Assembly (NCBI GenBank): GCA_026120185.1
Contig: JANUWF010001937.1
Coordinates: forward strand, 2,046,001 to 2,110,000
Source of the DNA: Voacanga thouarsii
Lineage: Eukaryota > Streptophyta > Magnoliopsida > Gentianales > Apocynaceae
Length of the DNA: 64,000 nucleotides
Direction of reading: 5' to 3'
This document shows, piece after piece, positions 22,922 to 32,599 of the stretch. The position numbers and the translations under genes are program-made. Under the pieces are notes generated by a model. That model was not told the DNA's origin. It saw only the letters and a list, made by a program, of their open reading frames with translations, and did no database searches. Numbering within the stretch: position 1 is the first letter of the stretch; the number at the start of each line of letters is the position of its first letter.

Positions 22922-23770
22922 GATATCAAAGAGTAACTGCATTTTGGCTCCCATCTAGTGATGGAAATTTTTCTTCGTATTCTGCGTGGAGTGCTTTTTT
23001 GGCAAAGCAGACAGCCTAGTGTAATGTTGTCTGAGACACAAAGGGTTAATGTCCAGCCACAGGTAAAATTGTTTATGTGGAAGTTGTTGAATTTCTTTCT
23101 ACTTCTGGACTGTGACTTGAGAAATATGGGGTTTTCTCCAGCATCTAGAGGTCAGTTTTGCCATATGCAGGAAGAAACCTTTCATCAAGTTTTTGTCCTG
23201 TTCTATTTCGAGTGCTGTTTGGAAAAAGTTGGCCCAAAGATTGTGGGTGCGGAGGGATGGTTTGTAGGACTTTGCTCTACCCTATTTCATACGGTTTTGG
23301 TGGAACTTGCCTCATAAGGTTTGTGAGGAGGGAACGCTGATTTTTATGGGTTTTTGCTGGGTTGTTTGGAAGGGTATGAATGCATGTAAATATGATGAGC
23401 ATGTGCATACAACAGATTCTCTTTTGGTTTCGCAATTAGACTTTGTTAGAACTTCCGCTCATATTTTGCATAAGTCTATCAAGACTTTTAGTGCAAAGCC
23501 TGTTGCTGTTTTCTGGAGGCGTCACCCTACTGGTTAGATTGTATTGAATGTGGATGGGAGTATGTTGAAGAAAGGAACTGTCTCAGGTCTCGGTGGTGTC
23601 ATAAGGAAAGGTGATGGTAGTTTTCTTTTTGGTTTTCTCATGTAATTGAAGCATTTCCTGATTCTTTCTTAGTAGAGTTACAAGTGTTCTTTTTTTCCTT
23701 CAGCGTTGTTAGTCATTTGGTTTGAAAGATGTTATAGTTCAGTCAGAGTCAGCAAGTAGTCTATTGATGT
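22922..23770 (+). pseudogene. LINE A ORF2 segment 2 (zf-RVT and RNase H start)
   Basis: Directly after the CACTA-like insertion the LINE resumes with FWLPSSDGNFSSYSAWSAFL, then a degenerate zinc-finger-like region (about 23100-23300), a linker (FMGFCWVVWKGMNACKY) and the start of an RNase H domain (LNVDGSMLKKG, LGGVIRKGDGSF) at about 23540-23640, ending at DVIVQSESASSLLM. Multiple frameshifts are present. It is interrupted at about 23771 by a second LINE insertion. A 19-bp direct repeat (GATGTTATAGTTCAGTCAG) at 23728 and 23766 lies at the junction. Confidence 0.78.
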
Positions 23771-23859
23771 TATAGTTCAGTCAGATACTCAGTTAGACCC
23801 TTATCCCTTCGTATCTCAAACGTAATTTAATAGTACTAAGATTTAAATTTTGTGAATGA

Positions 23860-25110
23860 CTTCTTCTCTTACTGAAGTTCTTCTCTGACTGAAGCTCTTT
23901 TCTTGGAGGCTCTCCGGCCAGATTCCGGTTGAGGGAGGCATTCTTTTGCATCTCTTTTTACTGATAACACGTCTTCGGCCTCTATTAAGGTCGTCTCCCT
24001 TTACAAGGGTATGTCGGCTCTCATATTCTCTAAGGAGGAGATAGATCGGCTTTCCCTTCCATTCAATTGTATGCAGGGCGCTTACAATTGGTCCAAACTA
24101 TCCTGCAAGGTGTGAATTGCTTTTGGCTGTCCATCCTTCCGACACCAACAGCGGTCATCAACTAGTTGGACAGAATGGCCAGGGATTTCCTATAGGATTC
24201 GAAGCAAGCACGAGTGGCTTGGAGGGACGTCTGCTTAACGAAGATCAAAAGCGGGCTCGGATTGAGAAATTTGCAGACATGGAATGGGGACATTCAAGCA
24301 GAGAAGCAGTCACTATGGGTCAAGTGGCTAGACCACTACTGCATGGATGGTGACTCAGTATGGGAGATAGCTCATCATAGGGACCATTCCCCCTTGTTCA
24401 GAAGGCTACTAATGATATGGGATTCCATTATGGAGAAGGAACGAGATGCGGACAGAGGTGCAGCGCTACTGCAATCTTGGGCAACGGGTAATATGGCATT
24501 CACCATACCGGCCTATAACTATCAAAGAGCGTCCCCCGTTGGACAAACTTCGCAAGGAGATTCCCACCTTTGGGCTCAAAGGGGATGTGCAGATCGGTGT
24601 TTTGGACCACAATCATGTTCTTTTGAAGCCTTTACTGGAAGAGGACTATATCCGGCTTTGTTTTAAACAGCAATGGTGCTTGTCAGGAGGACTACTTCTT
24701 TTCGTATAACTGAAGATCCTTCTGTTGTCCCAGTCTGGATCTCGCTGGAAAATCTTCCGGTTCAATTTTTTTGCAAGACCATATTGTTCTCAATTGCATA
24801 TGTTATTGGTAATCCTTTAAAACATGATGATGCAACTGCTACATTCTCTAGACCAAGTGTGGCTCGTATTTGTGTTGAGGTAGATTTGCTCAAGCCCAGG
24901 CCAAATAGGATCTAGCTCGGATCTGAGGGTGATGAGTACTTTCAACAGATTCTTTACGAGAATCTGCCTGTATTCTGTCAGCACTGTCGCAGGTTAGGCC
25001 ATGATTGTGCAAATCCAAGCAATGTCTCCTCTGATTTGATGCCAGCACATCGGGATAGCAAGCCTAAAAAGATTCTTCAACGACGGACGCCAAAAAAAGT
25101 CTAACAATGG
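23860..25110 (+). pseudogene. LINE ORF1 (DUF4283 / zf-CCHC_4 gag-like), broken
   Basis: The N-terminal part (about 23900-24070) reads MSALIFSKEEIDRLSLPF. After an intruding RT fragment, the DUF4283 domain continues at about 24515-24800 (PPLDKLRKEIPTFGLKGDVQ, EEDYIRLCFKQQW, VVPVWISLENLPVQFF), then SRPSVARICVEVDLLKPRPN and a zinc knuckle (VFCQHCRRLGHDCANPS) near 24965-25015. This is the nucleic-acid-binding ORF1 protein of plant L1-type LINEs. Stops occur near 24705 and 24915. Confidence 0.8.
24075..24510 (+). pseudogene. Misplaced LINE RT fragment inside ORF1
   Basis: In a continuous frame with two stops, it reads GRLQLVQTILQGVNCFWLSI, LDRMARDFL, ARVAWRDVCLTKIKSGLGLR, NLQTWNGDIQAEKQSLWVKW. 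This is the thumb/post-RT region of a plant LINE ORF2, which should lie kilobases downstream of ORF1. It sits between the N-terminal and DUF4283 parts of ORF1, in the same orientation. No poly(A) or target duplication is visible at its edges, so template switching or recombination is as likely as insertion. Confidence 0.75.
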
Positions 25111-25753
25111 ACGTTCTACTTCAGTGACGGATCTTCCGAATGAAGGGTTGGAAAACCCTAGTTCGTGTCCTATTCCCCCTTGGAACCTATTTCTAATAAT
25201 AAGGAGGGAGCGGTGGATGTTGCTGATGCTGCATGTTCTGGCGATGATGATGTTGCTGTTATTTGGTGTTGGAAAATAAATTGGAAGTGAACAAAATACC
25301 AAGCTTCATTATTACCAGATCAAAACTATTTCTTAGATCAAAACTATTCCTTAAGTGTCAATAAAAAAATATGAATAAACCAAAGACACCAATCGAATAA
25401 CATCAACAGGTAAAAGAAAGCACCAAGGTAAACAATTCAAGATACCAAGATTTTTAACGTAAAAAATTTGAGATAAAAAAAATTACGGGACCTAATCTAA
25501 TAAAAACTTTCATTATCAACAATAATGGATAATACAAAGTCTTCTTTATATAACACTAGAGGCAAGTGAATAGAGTTAAGTGAAAGTGAATGGAGTTAAG
25601 AGAATTCTGTTTCAACTCATCATACTGGTACAAGACAAAATGTAAAGGGTTTTCGTGTTACAAGATTTTAATTTATTTTACATCCCTGCATTTATTTGGT
25701 TTATTTTAATAAAATTTCTCCACCCTTTTGGTGTGGTTAAAAAAAAAAAAAAA

Positions 25754-26138
25754 GTTTGAATGCTAAACTCAAAGGGGTTTTCTTGGAAGGGATGTCAAGT
25801 GATTCGACAGTTATATCGTCTTGTTTCTCTCTTTGACAAAGTAGTTTTTGAACATAACGTTCACCAAGGGAATTTGTCAGCAGTTGCTTTGGCAAGGAGG
25901 GCTTCTTCACAACATATTGCTGCTTCATTTTCAGTTTTTAGTTCTTTAACTGTTTACACCCAAGCTTTGTGTATTCTAGATGCTCAAATGGTCCCTGTTT
26001 TAAGGGACAAGTTTATTATTTTGCCAAGGGCCAGTCTAGGGCTACCTCTGATCACATATATTTTTATCTCAAATCAATAGACGTCTGCCTAACTCCTACC
26101 ATCTCAAGCGGCTTTGATTAAAAAAAAAAAAAAAAAAA
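25754..26138 (+). pseudogene. LINE A ORF2 segment 3 (RNase H end) and poly(A)
   Basis: Encodes the C-terminal RNase H part (LNSKGFSWKGCQVIRQLYRL, FEHNVHQGNLSAVALARRAS) in an open frame ending at 26080, then a 3' end with 19 As (26120-26138). The spacing and content continue segment 2 across the inner LINE. A LINE ending in oligo(A) is the normal product of target-primed reverse transcription. Confidence 0.8.
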
Positions 26139-26702
26139 TTGTGTTCGTTGTATTTCTCTCAAAGGGATTAATAGGATTCAATTATACGTTGGAACATAAA
26201 AATGAATCCTATTTTTCTGAGGTTCTCTATTTATTTTCTTCTCTATTCATGTCAATGTATAGCTTTCTTTTTTTTCTCCACCTCCTTAGGGCACGGTTGG
26301 ATGTTCCCTTATACACGTTTGTTTAATGTATATAAATTTATTAGCCATTTTTTTTTTCTTCCTGTTTTTTTCCCGCCTCTATGGAATGCATTGGGAAATA
26401 ATGGATTAAGTAATTTTTGCTGATTTGTTATGTGGTTAATTGCATAAACTAATTATGTTATGCATTAATGGTATGCCTCAGAATCGATGATTATGGGACA
26501 ATATAAGGCGCATCTCAGTACTTCATTCTTATTTGCGAACCAAAACTTTCCAATTGAAGTTAATTTTTCCCTCAAAACTATAGATTGATTGTGTGGCCAA
26601 ATATATTAAGGAACGAGTAATATTTATGGAGAGTTTTTATATACCTTCCAATTCCATGACATGAAAATTGAATCAGATGACCCGCTTCTTGCCTCCAAAT
26701 GT
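26139..26702 (+). other. Upstream region of the TCP gene
   Basis: AT-rich DNA with no transposon protein. Open frames here (26114-26423) are Phe/Leu-rich consequences of T tracts. The last 100 bp approach the TATA box at 26704 and presumably form the TCP promoter. Confidence 0.5.
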
Positions 26703-26713
26703 GTATAAATAGG
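26703..26713 (+). promoter_or_regulatory. TATA box of the TCP gene
   Basis: GTATAAATAGG lies 65 bp before the ATG at 26778, an ideal plant TATA box that would set transcription start near 26735. A TTACGTCAC motif (26732-26740) falls at the expected start region. The position relative to the ORF is the evidence; activity is inferred. Confidence 0.65.
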
Positions 26714-26777
26714 CCCTTACAATTTCAATACTTACGTCACAAATTCTCAAAGTTTCATTGAAGTCGTAACGTAAAAT

Positions 26778-27203
26778 ATGAGTTCCTCAACCACTCCGTC
26801 TCCTAAATCCTCCGATGCAGCCACACTTACGAGCTTGAAAGCCAAAAACAAGCCTTTCAAAGATCGTCATTTGAAGGTTGATGGTAGAGATAGGAGGGTT
26901 GTTCTGCCCGGTGGATGTGCTGAGCGTGTGTTTGACCTCAATAGGAAGCTCGGGCATCGCACAATCGGGGAAACTATTGAATGGATGCTAATGCAAGCAA
27001 CACCCTTAGTTGATGCCATTCTGGGCAGAAGCACATCTGTTTCATCACCTGGTCCTACATCTGCATGTGGCGCACCAGAGACTACTTCTGCTGGTTCTCA
27101 GGCTTCCACTGGAGAAGCACTGCCTCTCGTGGATGCAAAGTGGGGATTGAAGACTGACGTGGAGATTTCTGCTGATGATCCAACCAAATGCTTGTTCAAA
27201 TGA
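26778..27203 (+). CDS. Class I TCP transcription factor, short and divergent
   Basis: Intact intronless ORF of 141 residues. Residues 28-83 form a TCP basic helix-loop-helix domain: basic region KDRHLKVDGRDRRVVLPGGC, helix I AERVFDLNRKLG, loop HRTIG, helix II ETIEWMLMQATPLVDAILG. Spacing without the extra residues of class II makes it class I (PCF type). TCPs are nuclear, plant-specific regulators of growth that bind DNA as dimers. Basic-region position 11, Gly in most class I proteins, is Asp (residue 38), as reported for Arabidopsis TCP16, where it shifts DNA preference toward class II sites; the Arg usual at position 15 is Val (residue 42). The rest is Ser/Thr/Pro-rich and very short for a TCP (typically over 180 residues). 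A good TATA box precedes it and no poly(A) trace follows, so a live small gene or a truncated paralogue are both possible. Confidence 0.85.
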   Translation: MSSSTTPSPKSSDAATLTSLKAKNKPFKDRHLKVDGRDRRVVLPGGCAERVFDLNRKLGHRTIGETIEWMLMQATPLVDAILGRSTSVSSPGPTSACGAPETTSAGSQASTGEALPLVDAKWGLKTDVEISADDPTKCLFK

Positions 27204-28096
27204 TCTTAGATGCCTAGGTTTGAACAAGCAAGAATAGAAATACAATCTTATTGACTTAATAATACTCACACAATTCTCTTAAGGAAATCTATGCTTGTTC
27301 TAACTTTTATTTCTTTCTATTTTTGGCACCTCGACTTGTCATTCTCTTAAAATAAATTCATTTAATTAGGAATGTTCAAAATCATTTCAGTGTCTATCCT
27401 TTACGTTAGACCCATAACATGTCATTCTCTAAACTGTCATGTCATTTAATTTTTAAACATGCTTGTTGTACTCAAATCATCAAACTTGAAACATCAACCC
27501 AACGGCACTGCTGCCTTTTTCAACGCTAATTTCCCCAATTTCATTATCACCGCTTATACGCCATATAATTATTCGTTAGAATTCATTCCCTTGCCTTCCA
27601 AGTACATTTCGCACGAAAACTTCAATAACATGTTACAAATAAAAAATGTTACAAGTAAAATAAGGCATTAAATAAATAAGAAATAGCAAAAAAAAGAGGA
27701 ACAAAATATAGACAATGTCAACGTTCTTTTGAAAAAAATAGAAGACAACGTCAAAGATCTTGAATCTTGCAAGTTATCAATCCATTCAATATACCATTTA
27801 GAGCTGGAGAGCTGCATCAAGAAAAATGGGGAAACGACCTAACAATCAATTAGTGCATCTTAATGCATACACGGCCGACATTCCATTTTAGAATACAATT
27901 TTATGTCGAATTGGTAGGTGTACATGTAAGTGAACTCGCGTTATTGCTTCCAGAGAAACTCCCATCGAAATTCATTATAAATGTTTAGGAACTTACTATG
28001 AAATTTATGGACATTGTCTAATAGTTAAGTGTTGCTCTTTATAGCCCTTCTTTTCTATTTTTCATAAGAGGACAAATTGCTTCCAGAAATCGAGCA
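27204..28096. other. Downstream region of the TCP gene, nothing recognised
   Basis: AT-rich. AATAAT and related possible polyadenylation signals occur at about 27257-27265. No coding, RNA gene or repeat terminus is recognisable up to the 3' end of LINE B. Confidence 0.5.
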
Positions 28097-30102
28097 TTTT
28101 TTTTTTAAATAAACAAAAGAGATACACATTTAAAGTTGGCATCTTTAACTTAACACGAAGTGAGGGTATCTGAATTCGATCTAAATTACACAACCCCCTA
28201 GCTTCATTGGAAGTGAAGACAGAATAAAAAATCATACAATGAGAGATGGAGCAAGCATAATTAGCTAAAGAATCAACTATCTTATTTCCTTCTCTAAAAA
28301 CATGCATGAAAGTGCAGGAACCAAAACTTTGCCTAAGCAGATCAATTCGCTTGTAAATATCATGGTATTGCCGTGGCTTGGACAGAAGGCCATTAAGCTG
28401 ATTTACCAGAACTTGAGAATCAGACTGGACCACAACAGGGGAAAATTTATGGCTTGAGACAATCCTAAACCATGCAACACTACCAAAGCCTCAGTCTTCT
28501 GATTAGAAGTGGAGCCTATATTCCGAGCAAATGCATGAATGAAAAGACCAGAAGGATTCCTTTCCACTCATCCAACTCCAACCTGACCCGAATTCCCCTT
28601 CGAAGAACCATCGACATCTAGAGTAGTAGTATGCATCTTCAACCAAGTAACAGTAGTAAACAAAGGAGAAATAGATGGTTTCCGTGTGATTGATTTAGTG
28701 AAAGTGCCCAGAACCGATGGCTTCGACATTGATAAACCCTTGAAAAATCTGATAGCCCGCTAAATATTCTTCTATGCATACTTGAATAAGAAAACACCAA
28801 ATCATTGTGTCTGATGTCGTTGCGCATCTTCCATACTTCACACAAAAAAGAAAGAAAAGACAACGTGAGCATACGCACGTCAGGAATCATGACAAAACCA
28901 CCATGACGAGATGAAAAGGTAGAAGTCCGAAACAGGAATGTCAATACCCAAAGATGCTGCAACTGCTCTCCATAGAGGCACCACTGAAGAGCAGTCTCTG
29001 AAAGTATGGGCAACAGTCTCACGGTTGTTATAACAGAATACACATCGTGAAACAATAGGAGTCCCCAAAGAAACTACAACTGAGTCAAGAGGGACGAAGC
29101 CGTCATGCAATTTCTACATGAAAATCTTGGTCTTGGTTGCAAATTAGATTTCCAAAGAGAACATAGGAATTGATTCTTCAAACGTTTAGTCCTTAAAAGT
29201 TCCCATCCTGAAGACAGTGTAAACTCTCCAAAAGAAGTGAGCTTCTATATCTGAGTGTTATTTGCCTCACCATCAAATACTGGCAGAAGGGAAGTCAGTA
29301 CTCTCCATGAAAGACTTGAATCCAGTAGAGAAAGAATTACATCTGCCCGTCAAAAGTTGTTGGAGCCCAGGCCACTCAAGGGTAGCTCAGGAAGCGAAAC
29401 CTTGGCATTCTCATAAGCCAATCGACCCATCAAGGACCAACATCATACAAAAATGATAAATCATTCTTTATCGGAATGCAGGACGTATTTTCCTCCACCA
29501 ATGCTGCCACCACCCTATTTCTATGGCAAGACAAAGCAGAATTCACAGTAGAACCAAGATGAAGGGGATGAACCAAACTAGGATTATGTTTGGACCAAAG
29601 AAATTTGGCCGAAGGGAGCTTTGTAATTTGAAGTTCCACCAAAGCTTTAAAGAGAAAGCACCGGCAAAACCTCTTAAAGACTGAATACGAAGACCATTTT
29701 CATCCAAAGGAAAACATAAAGAGTCCGAGGCCTTCCAACGTTTTCTCGGACCACAGTCCAATTTGCCCCATAAAAACTAGACATATGCCTTTCAATCTTA
29801 TCCAAAACACCCACAGGTGGCGAAATAGCCTGAAAGATATTCAGAGGAACGGAAGAAAGAATAGATTTCCGAAGAATCAATCTTCTTGGAAAACTCAAAC
29901 CCTTAAAGCTCCAACCTTGAGTTTTCGAAATATTTCTGTCCACTGAATGCTTGAAAAATAGCCTCTTATTCCGTCTTTTGTATATTCGGCATTCTAAGTT
30001 GTGAAAAGGTTTGGACTTCCATGAGAAGCCAAGAGTATTACTTATAAGAGAAACCCTATATAGGGTTGCCCTATCAGAAGTCACAAAAGAACTCTTTTCG
30101 GT
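28097..30102 (-). pseudogene. LINE B 3' segment: RT thumb, zf-RVT, RNase H, oligo(A)
   Basis: Read from 30102 down: RT end (RIYKRRNKRLFFKHSVDRNI, GWSFKGLSFPRRLILRKSIL, PPVGVLDKIERHMSSFYG) at 30000-29750, further post-RT sequence, a zf-RVT motif (CVFCYNNRETVAHTFRDC) near 29040, and RNase H (VQSDSQVLVNQLNGLLSKPR, FREGNKIVDSLANYA) at 28435-28220. A T10 run at 28097-28106 is the oligo(A) 3' end on the minus strand. Stops and frameshifts are frequent. It is cut at 30102 by the Tat element; the rest of the RT lies at 50624-52175. Confidence 0.88.
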
Positions 30103-30791
30103 TGTTGACGCCAACTTTAGCCGATCCATTGCAACGGTAACTTTGAGCCGAAGTCGATAGGAATTTTGCTAAGCCGATGATGATGTCAAGAATTCTCCAG
30201 CCGATGTACCCCGTCAACATCGGAACCAAGAAACGATGAATTATCACCCTCATATCTCAGCATGATCGGTAAAATACTACTGCTCTTAGTCCCAAGGATG
30301 AGTCATGAAGCGAGATTTTCTTCACGTATGGATAATTGGTTACAACGCCACAACAAGCATAAAACGGGCAAGGATTCCTAGAATGAAGGACTCACTAAAA
30401 CACATCTACAAGACTACCAATTTTCAGTTTTCAATTCCTTTTTATTCTGCATTTTCTTTGTCTTTATCTTTATTTTATAGCTTTGTTTAGTTTTTCAACA
30501 GTTTTCCTCATTCCTTTATTACTAGCTTTCCTTTTCCTTTTTCTTTGATTTCAAATTCCAGTACTTTTGTATTCCTTTTTATCAAGATCAATCGAAATAT
30601 ACTGATTTCAGTCCTTGTTGGCTTCTGCATGCAACATTCCTACTTTCTTAAACCCTTTTTATAGTAAGTTCAAAGAACCTACGTCTCTTAAAAGGTCCGA
30701 CTCGTACATTCATCCTTCCATTAGACTGTTTATGTTCATCGGAAGAGTAGCCGATAGCCAGTTTCATCGTCTGCCTTTTTGTAAGGTAACA
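30103..30791 (+). repeat. Tat 5' LTR, 689 bp
   Basis: TGTTGACGCC...AAGGTAACA, aligning throughout with 49934-50623. Contains several CCGAT/GCCGATG repeats and pyrimidine-rich stretches near 30460-30560. It would supply promoter and RNA-processing signals. Confidence 0.92.
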
Positions 30792-30796
30792 TAAAT

Positions 30797-30815
30797 TGGC
30801 ACGCCCAGTGGGACC
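30797..30815 (+). other. Tat primer binding site
   Basis: TGGCACGCCCAGTGGGACC starts five bases after the LTR, with the TGG expected of a tRNA-complementary site. I do not assign the tRNA species. Confidence 0.7.
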
Positions 30816-31200
30816 AAAGGTACTTGTTGCATGCAACTGCGTTCAGTACGCATCATGTTAAATTCTCAATAGCAATTCTTAGGGCCGTTATCGGATTCTT
30901 CTGATCGGCCTACAATTCGGGTTTTACGGGAAACTTTTGATCCTACACCAACAACTTCTAGTAATGCTCAAGTCACCCTTCCTGAGCAATAGGGAGTACA
31001 GTCCTCATCTCTCCCCCTGGTATCTCAATTAACACTCACGTCCTAAACTACCATATGACAGGCCATGGAGTAATGTACAGGTGAACTCATTCAGAGTCTT
31101 ATTCCCAAGTGCGCCATAATATTCCGGCCACTACATCAGAATGAGCTCCATAATTTTTAATAGAGGAAAAATGCTCACGGGATACCTTAGGCAGTTATGT

Positions 31201-31244
31201 ACCCTCCTACCTCGACCATTAGACCCTCCTACCTCGACCATTAG
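31201..31244 (+). repeat. 22-bp perfect tandem duplication
   Basis: Two exact adjacent copies of a 22-bp unit starting ACCCTCCTACCTCGACCATT, within the Tat gag leader. It is not a multiple of three, so it shifts the reading frame. Confidence 0.95.
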
Positions 31245-31511
31245 TGCACCATCTTATGGGTTAGTACAGTTGTTACACCAAGAGTAGTCATTTTCGATTC
31301 CCGAGGGGCACCAAGGGAATCTGGGATTAGCTGCACAAGGCATGGCTTCTGCAGAGCCTTTCCTAGGAAGAACCCTACCATACCCGGTCGCGGGGGGTTC
31401 AGGCACCAATTAGGGCACAGGTATTTTACGACCAGATGATAGCTTATAATAGGCGTGTTTGTTCCCCGTATGGAGGGCCACAGAGCTACATTACAACCGT
31501 CCCTGCTGCGA

Positions 31512-32381
31512 ATCCTGTCACGGATACAGCTTATCCGATATAGGGAGCAGGGTACCCTGAGATGGCCTTATTCCCAGGATAGGGTTCTCGACTGATTATG
31601 CAAATTTTCCCCATGCAGAATCAACAATCAGCATCATCAGCCGATGTCAATGTAATGACGGAAGCGTTGCTCGACAAATCAGGGATCAGTCAGTTTATTA
31701 GAAACCTTATTTCGAATGGGTGGATTTTATGGCAGTGTTACCTCGAGGGTTTAAGTTGCCTGAGTTCTCCACATTCTCTGGAGAGGACAACAAGTCAACC
31801 ATGGAACATATAAGGAGGTTTACGGCGGAATGTGGACAATTCGAGTACAATGACTGGCATAAACTACAATTATTTTCTTTGTGTTTAACAGAGGCGGCAT
31901 TTACTTGTTATGCAAATATGATGCCCAATTCTGTGTATTCATTGGTATCCTGTCACGGATACAGCTTATCCGATATAGGGAGCAGGGTACCCTGAGATGG
32001 CCTTATTCCCAGGATAGGGTTCTCGACTGATTATGCAAATTTTCCCCATGCAGAATCAACAATCAGCATCATCAGCCGATGTCAATGTAATGACGGAAGC
32101 GTTGCTCGACAAATCAGGGATCAGTCAGTTTATTAGAAACCTTATTTCGAATGGGTGGATTTTATGGCAGTGTTACCTCGAGGGTTTAAGTTGCCTGAGT
32201 TCTCCACATTCTCTGGAGAGGACAACAAGTCAACCATGGAACATATAGGGAGGTTTACGGCGGAATGTGGACAATTCGAGTACAGTGACTGGCATAAACT
32301 ACAATTATTTTCTTTGTGTTTAACAGAGGCGGCATTTACTTGTTATGCAAATATGATGCCCAATTCTGTGTATTCATTGGT
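31512..32381 (+). repeat. 435-bp tandem duplication in Tat gag
   Basis: 31512-31946 and 31947-32381 are adjacent direct copies, differing by only two A/G substitutions as far as I can see (ATAAGG/ATAGGG and TACAATG/TACAGTG). The unit is 145 codons long and so preserves the reading frame. Its near-identity contrasts with the roughly 10 percent LTR divergence of the host element. Confidence 0.95.
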
Positions 32382-32599
32382 AGATATGGAGCGAATGTTT
32401 CATGAGCGTTTCTTCAAATCGGCACTAGAGGTTTCAATAGCAGATCTCCTGGGAGTTAAGCAAAAATTATCCGAAGGTGTAGTAGAATCCATTGAGCGTT
32501 TTTGACAGATTAAGGCCAAATGTACCACTTAACTGCCAGAAATGGAGTGTGCCAGAATTGCCATCAGTAGAATGCATCCGCAACTCAAAAAGCTATTAG

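Larger units (their letters stand above)
23771..25753 (+). mobile_element. Second LINE copy inserted in LINE A (ORF1 region, poly(A))
   Basis: Splits the RNase H domain of LINE A: DVIVQSESASSLLM lies to the left and LNSKGFSWKGCQVIRQLYRL to the right. The insert has LINE ORF1 sequence and ends with a poly(A) tail (25739-25753). TTGATG before it and TTGAATG after it may be its target duplication. ORF2 is almost wholly missing. 25262-25620 has no recognisable coding and may be 3' UTR or another repeat. Confidence 0.65.

Noticed and set aside
25400..25520. Possible copia leader-like text near 'accaagatttttaacg'
   Set aside because: Too degenerate to call and no flanking LTR structure.
30305..30490. 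Small ORF in the Tat LTR
   Set aside because: Lies wholly in the LTR and is not preserved in the other LTR.
31598..31813. Two identical 71-codon ORFs (also at 32033)
   Set aside because: They are out-of-frame readings of the duplicated gag segment, not a gene pair.
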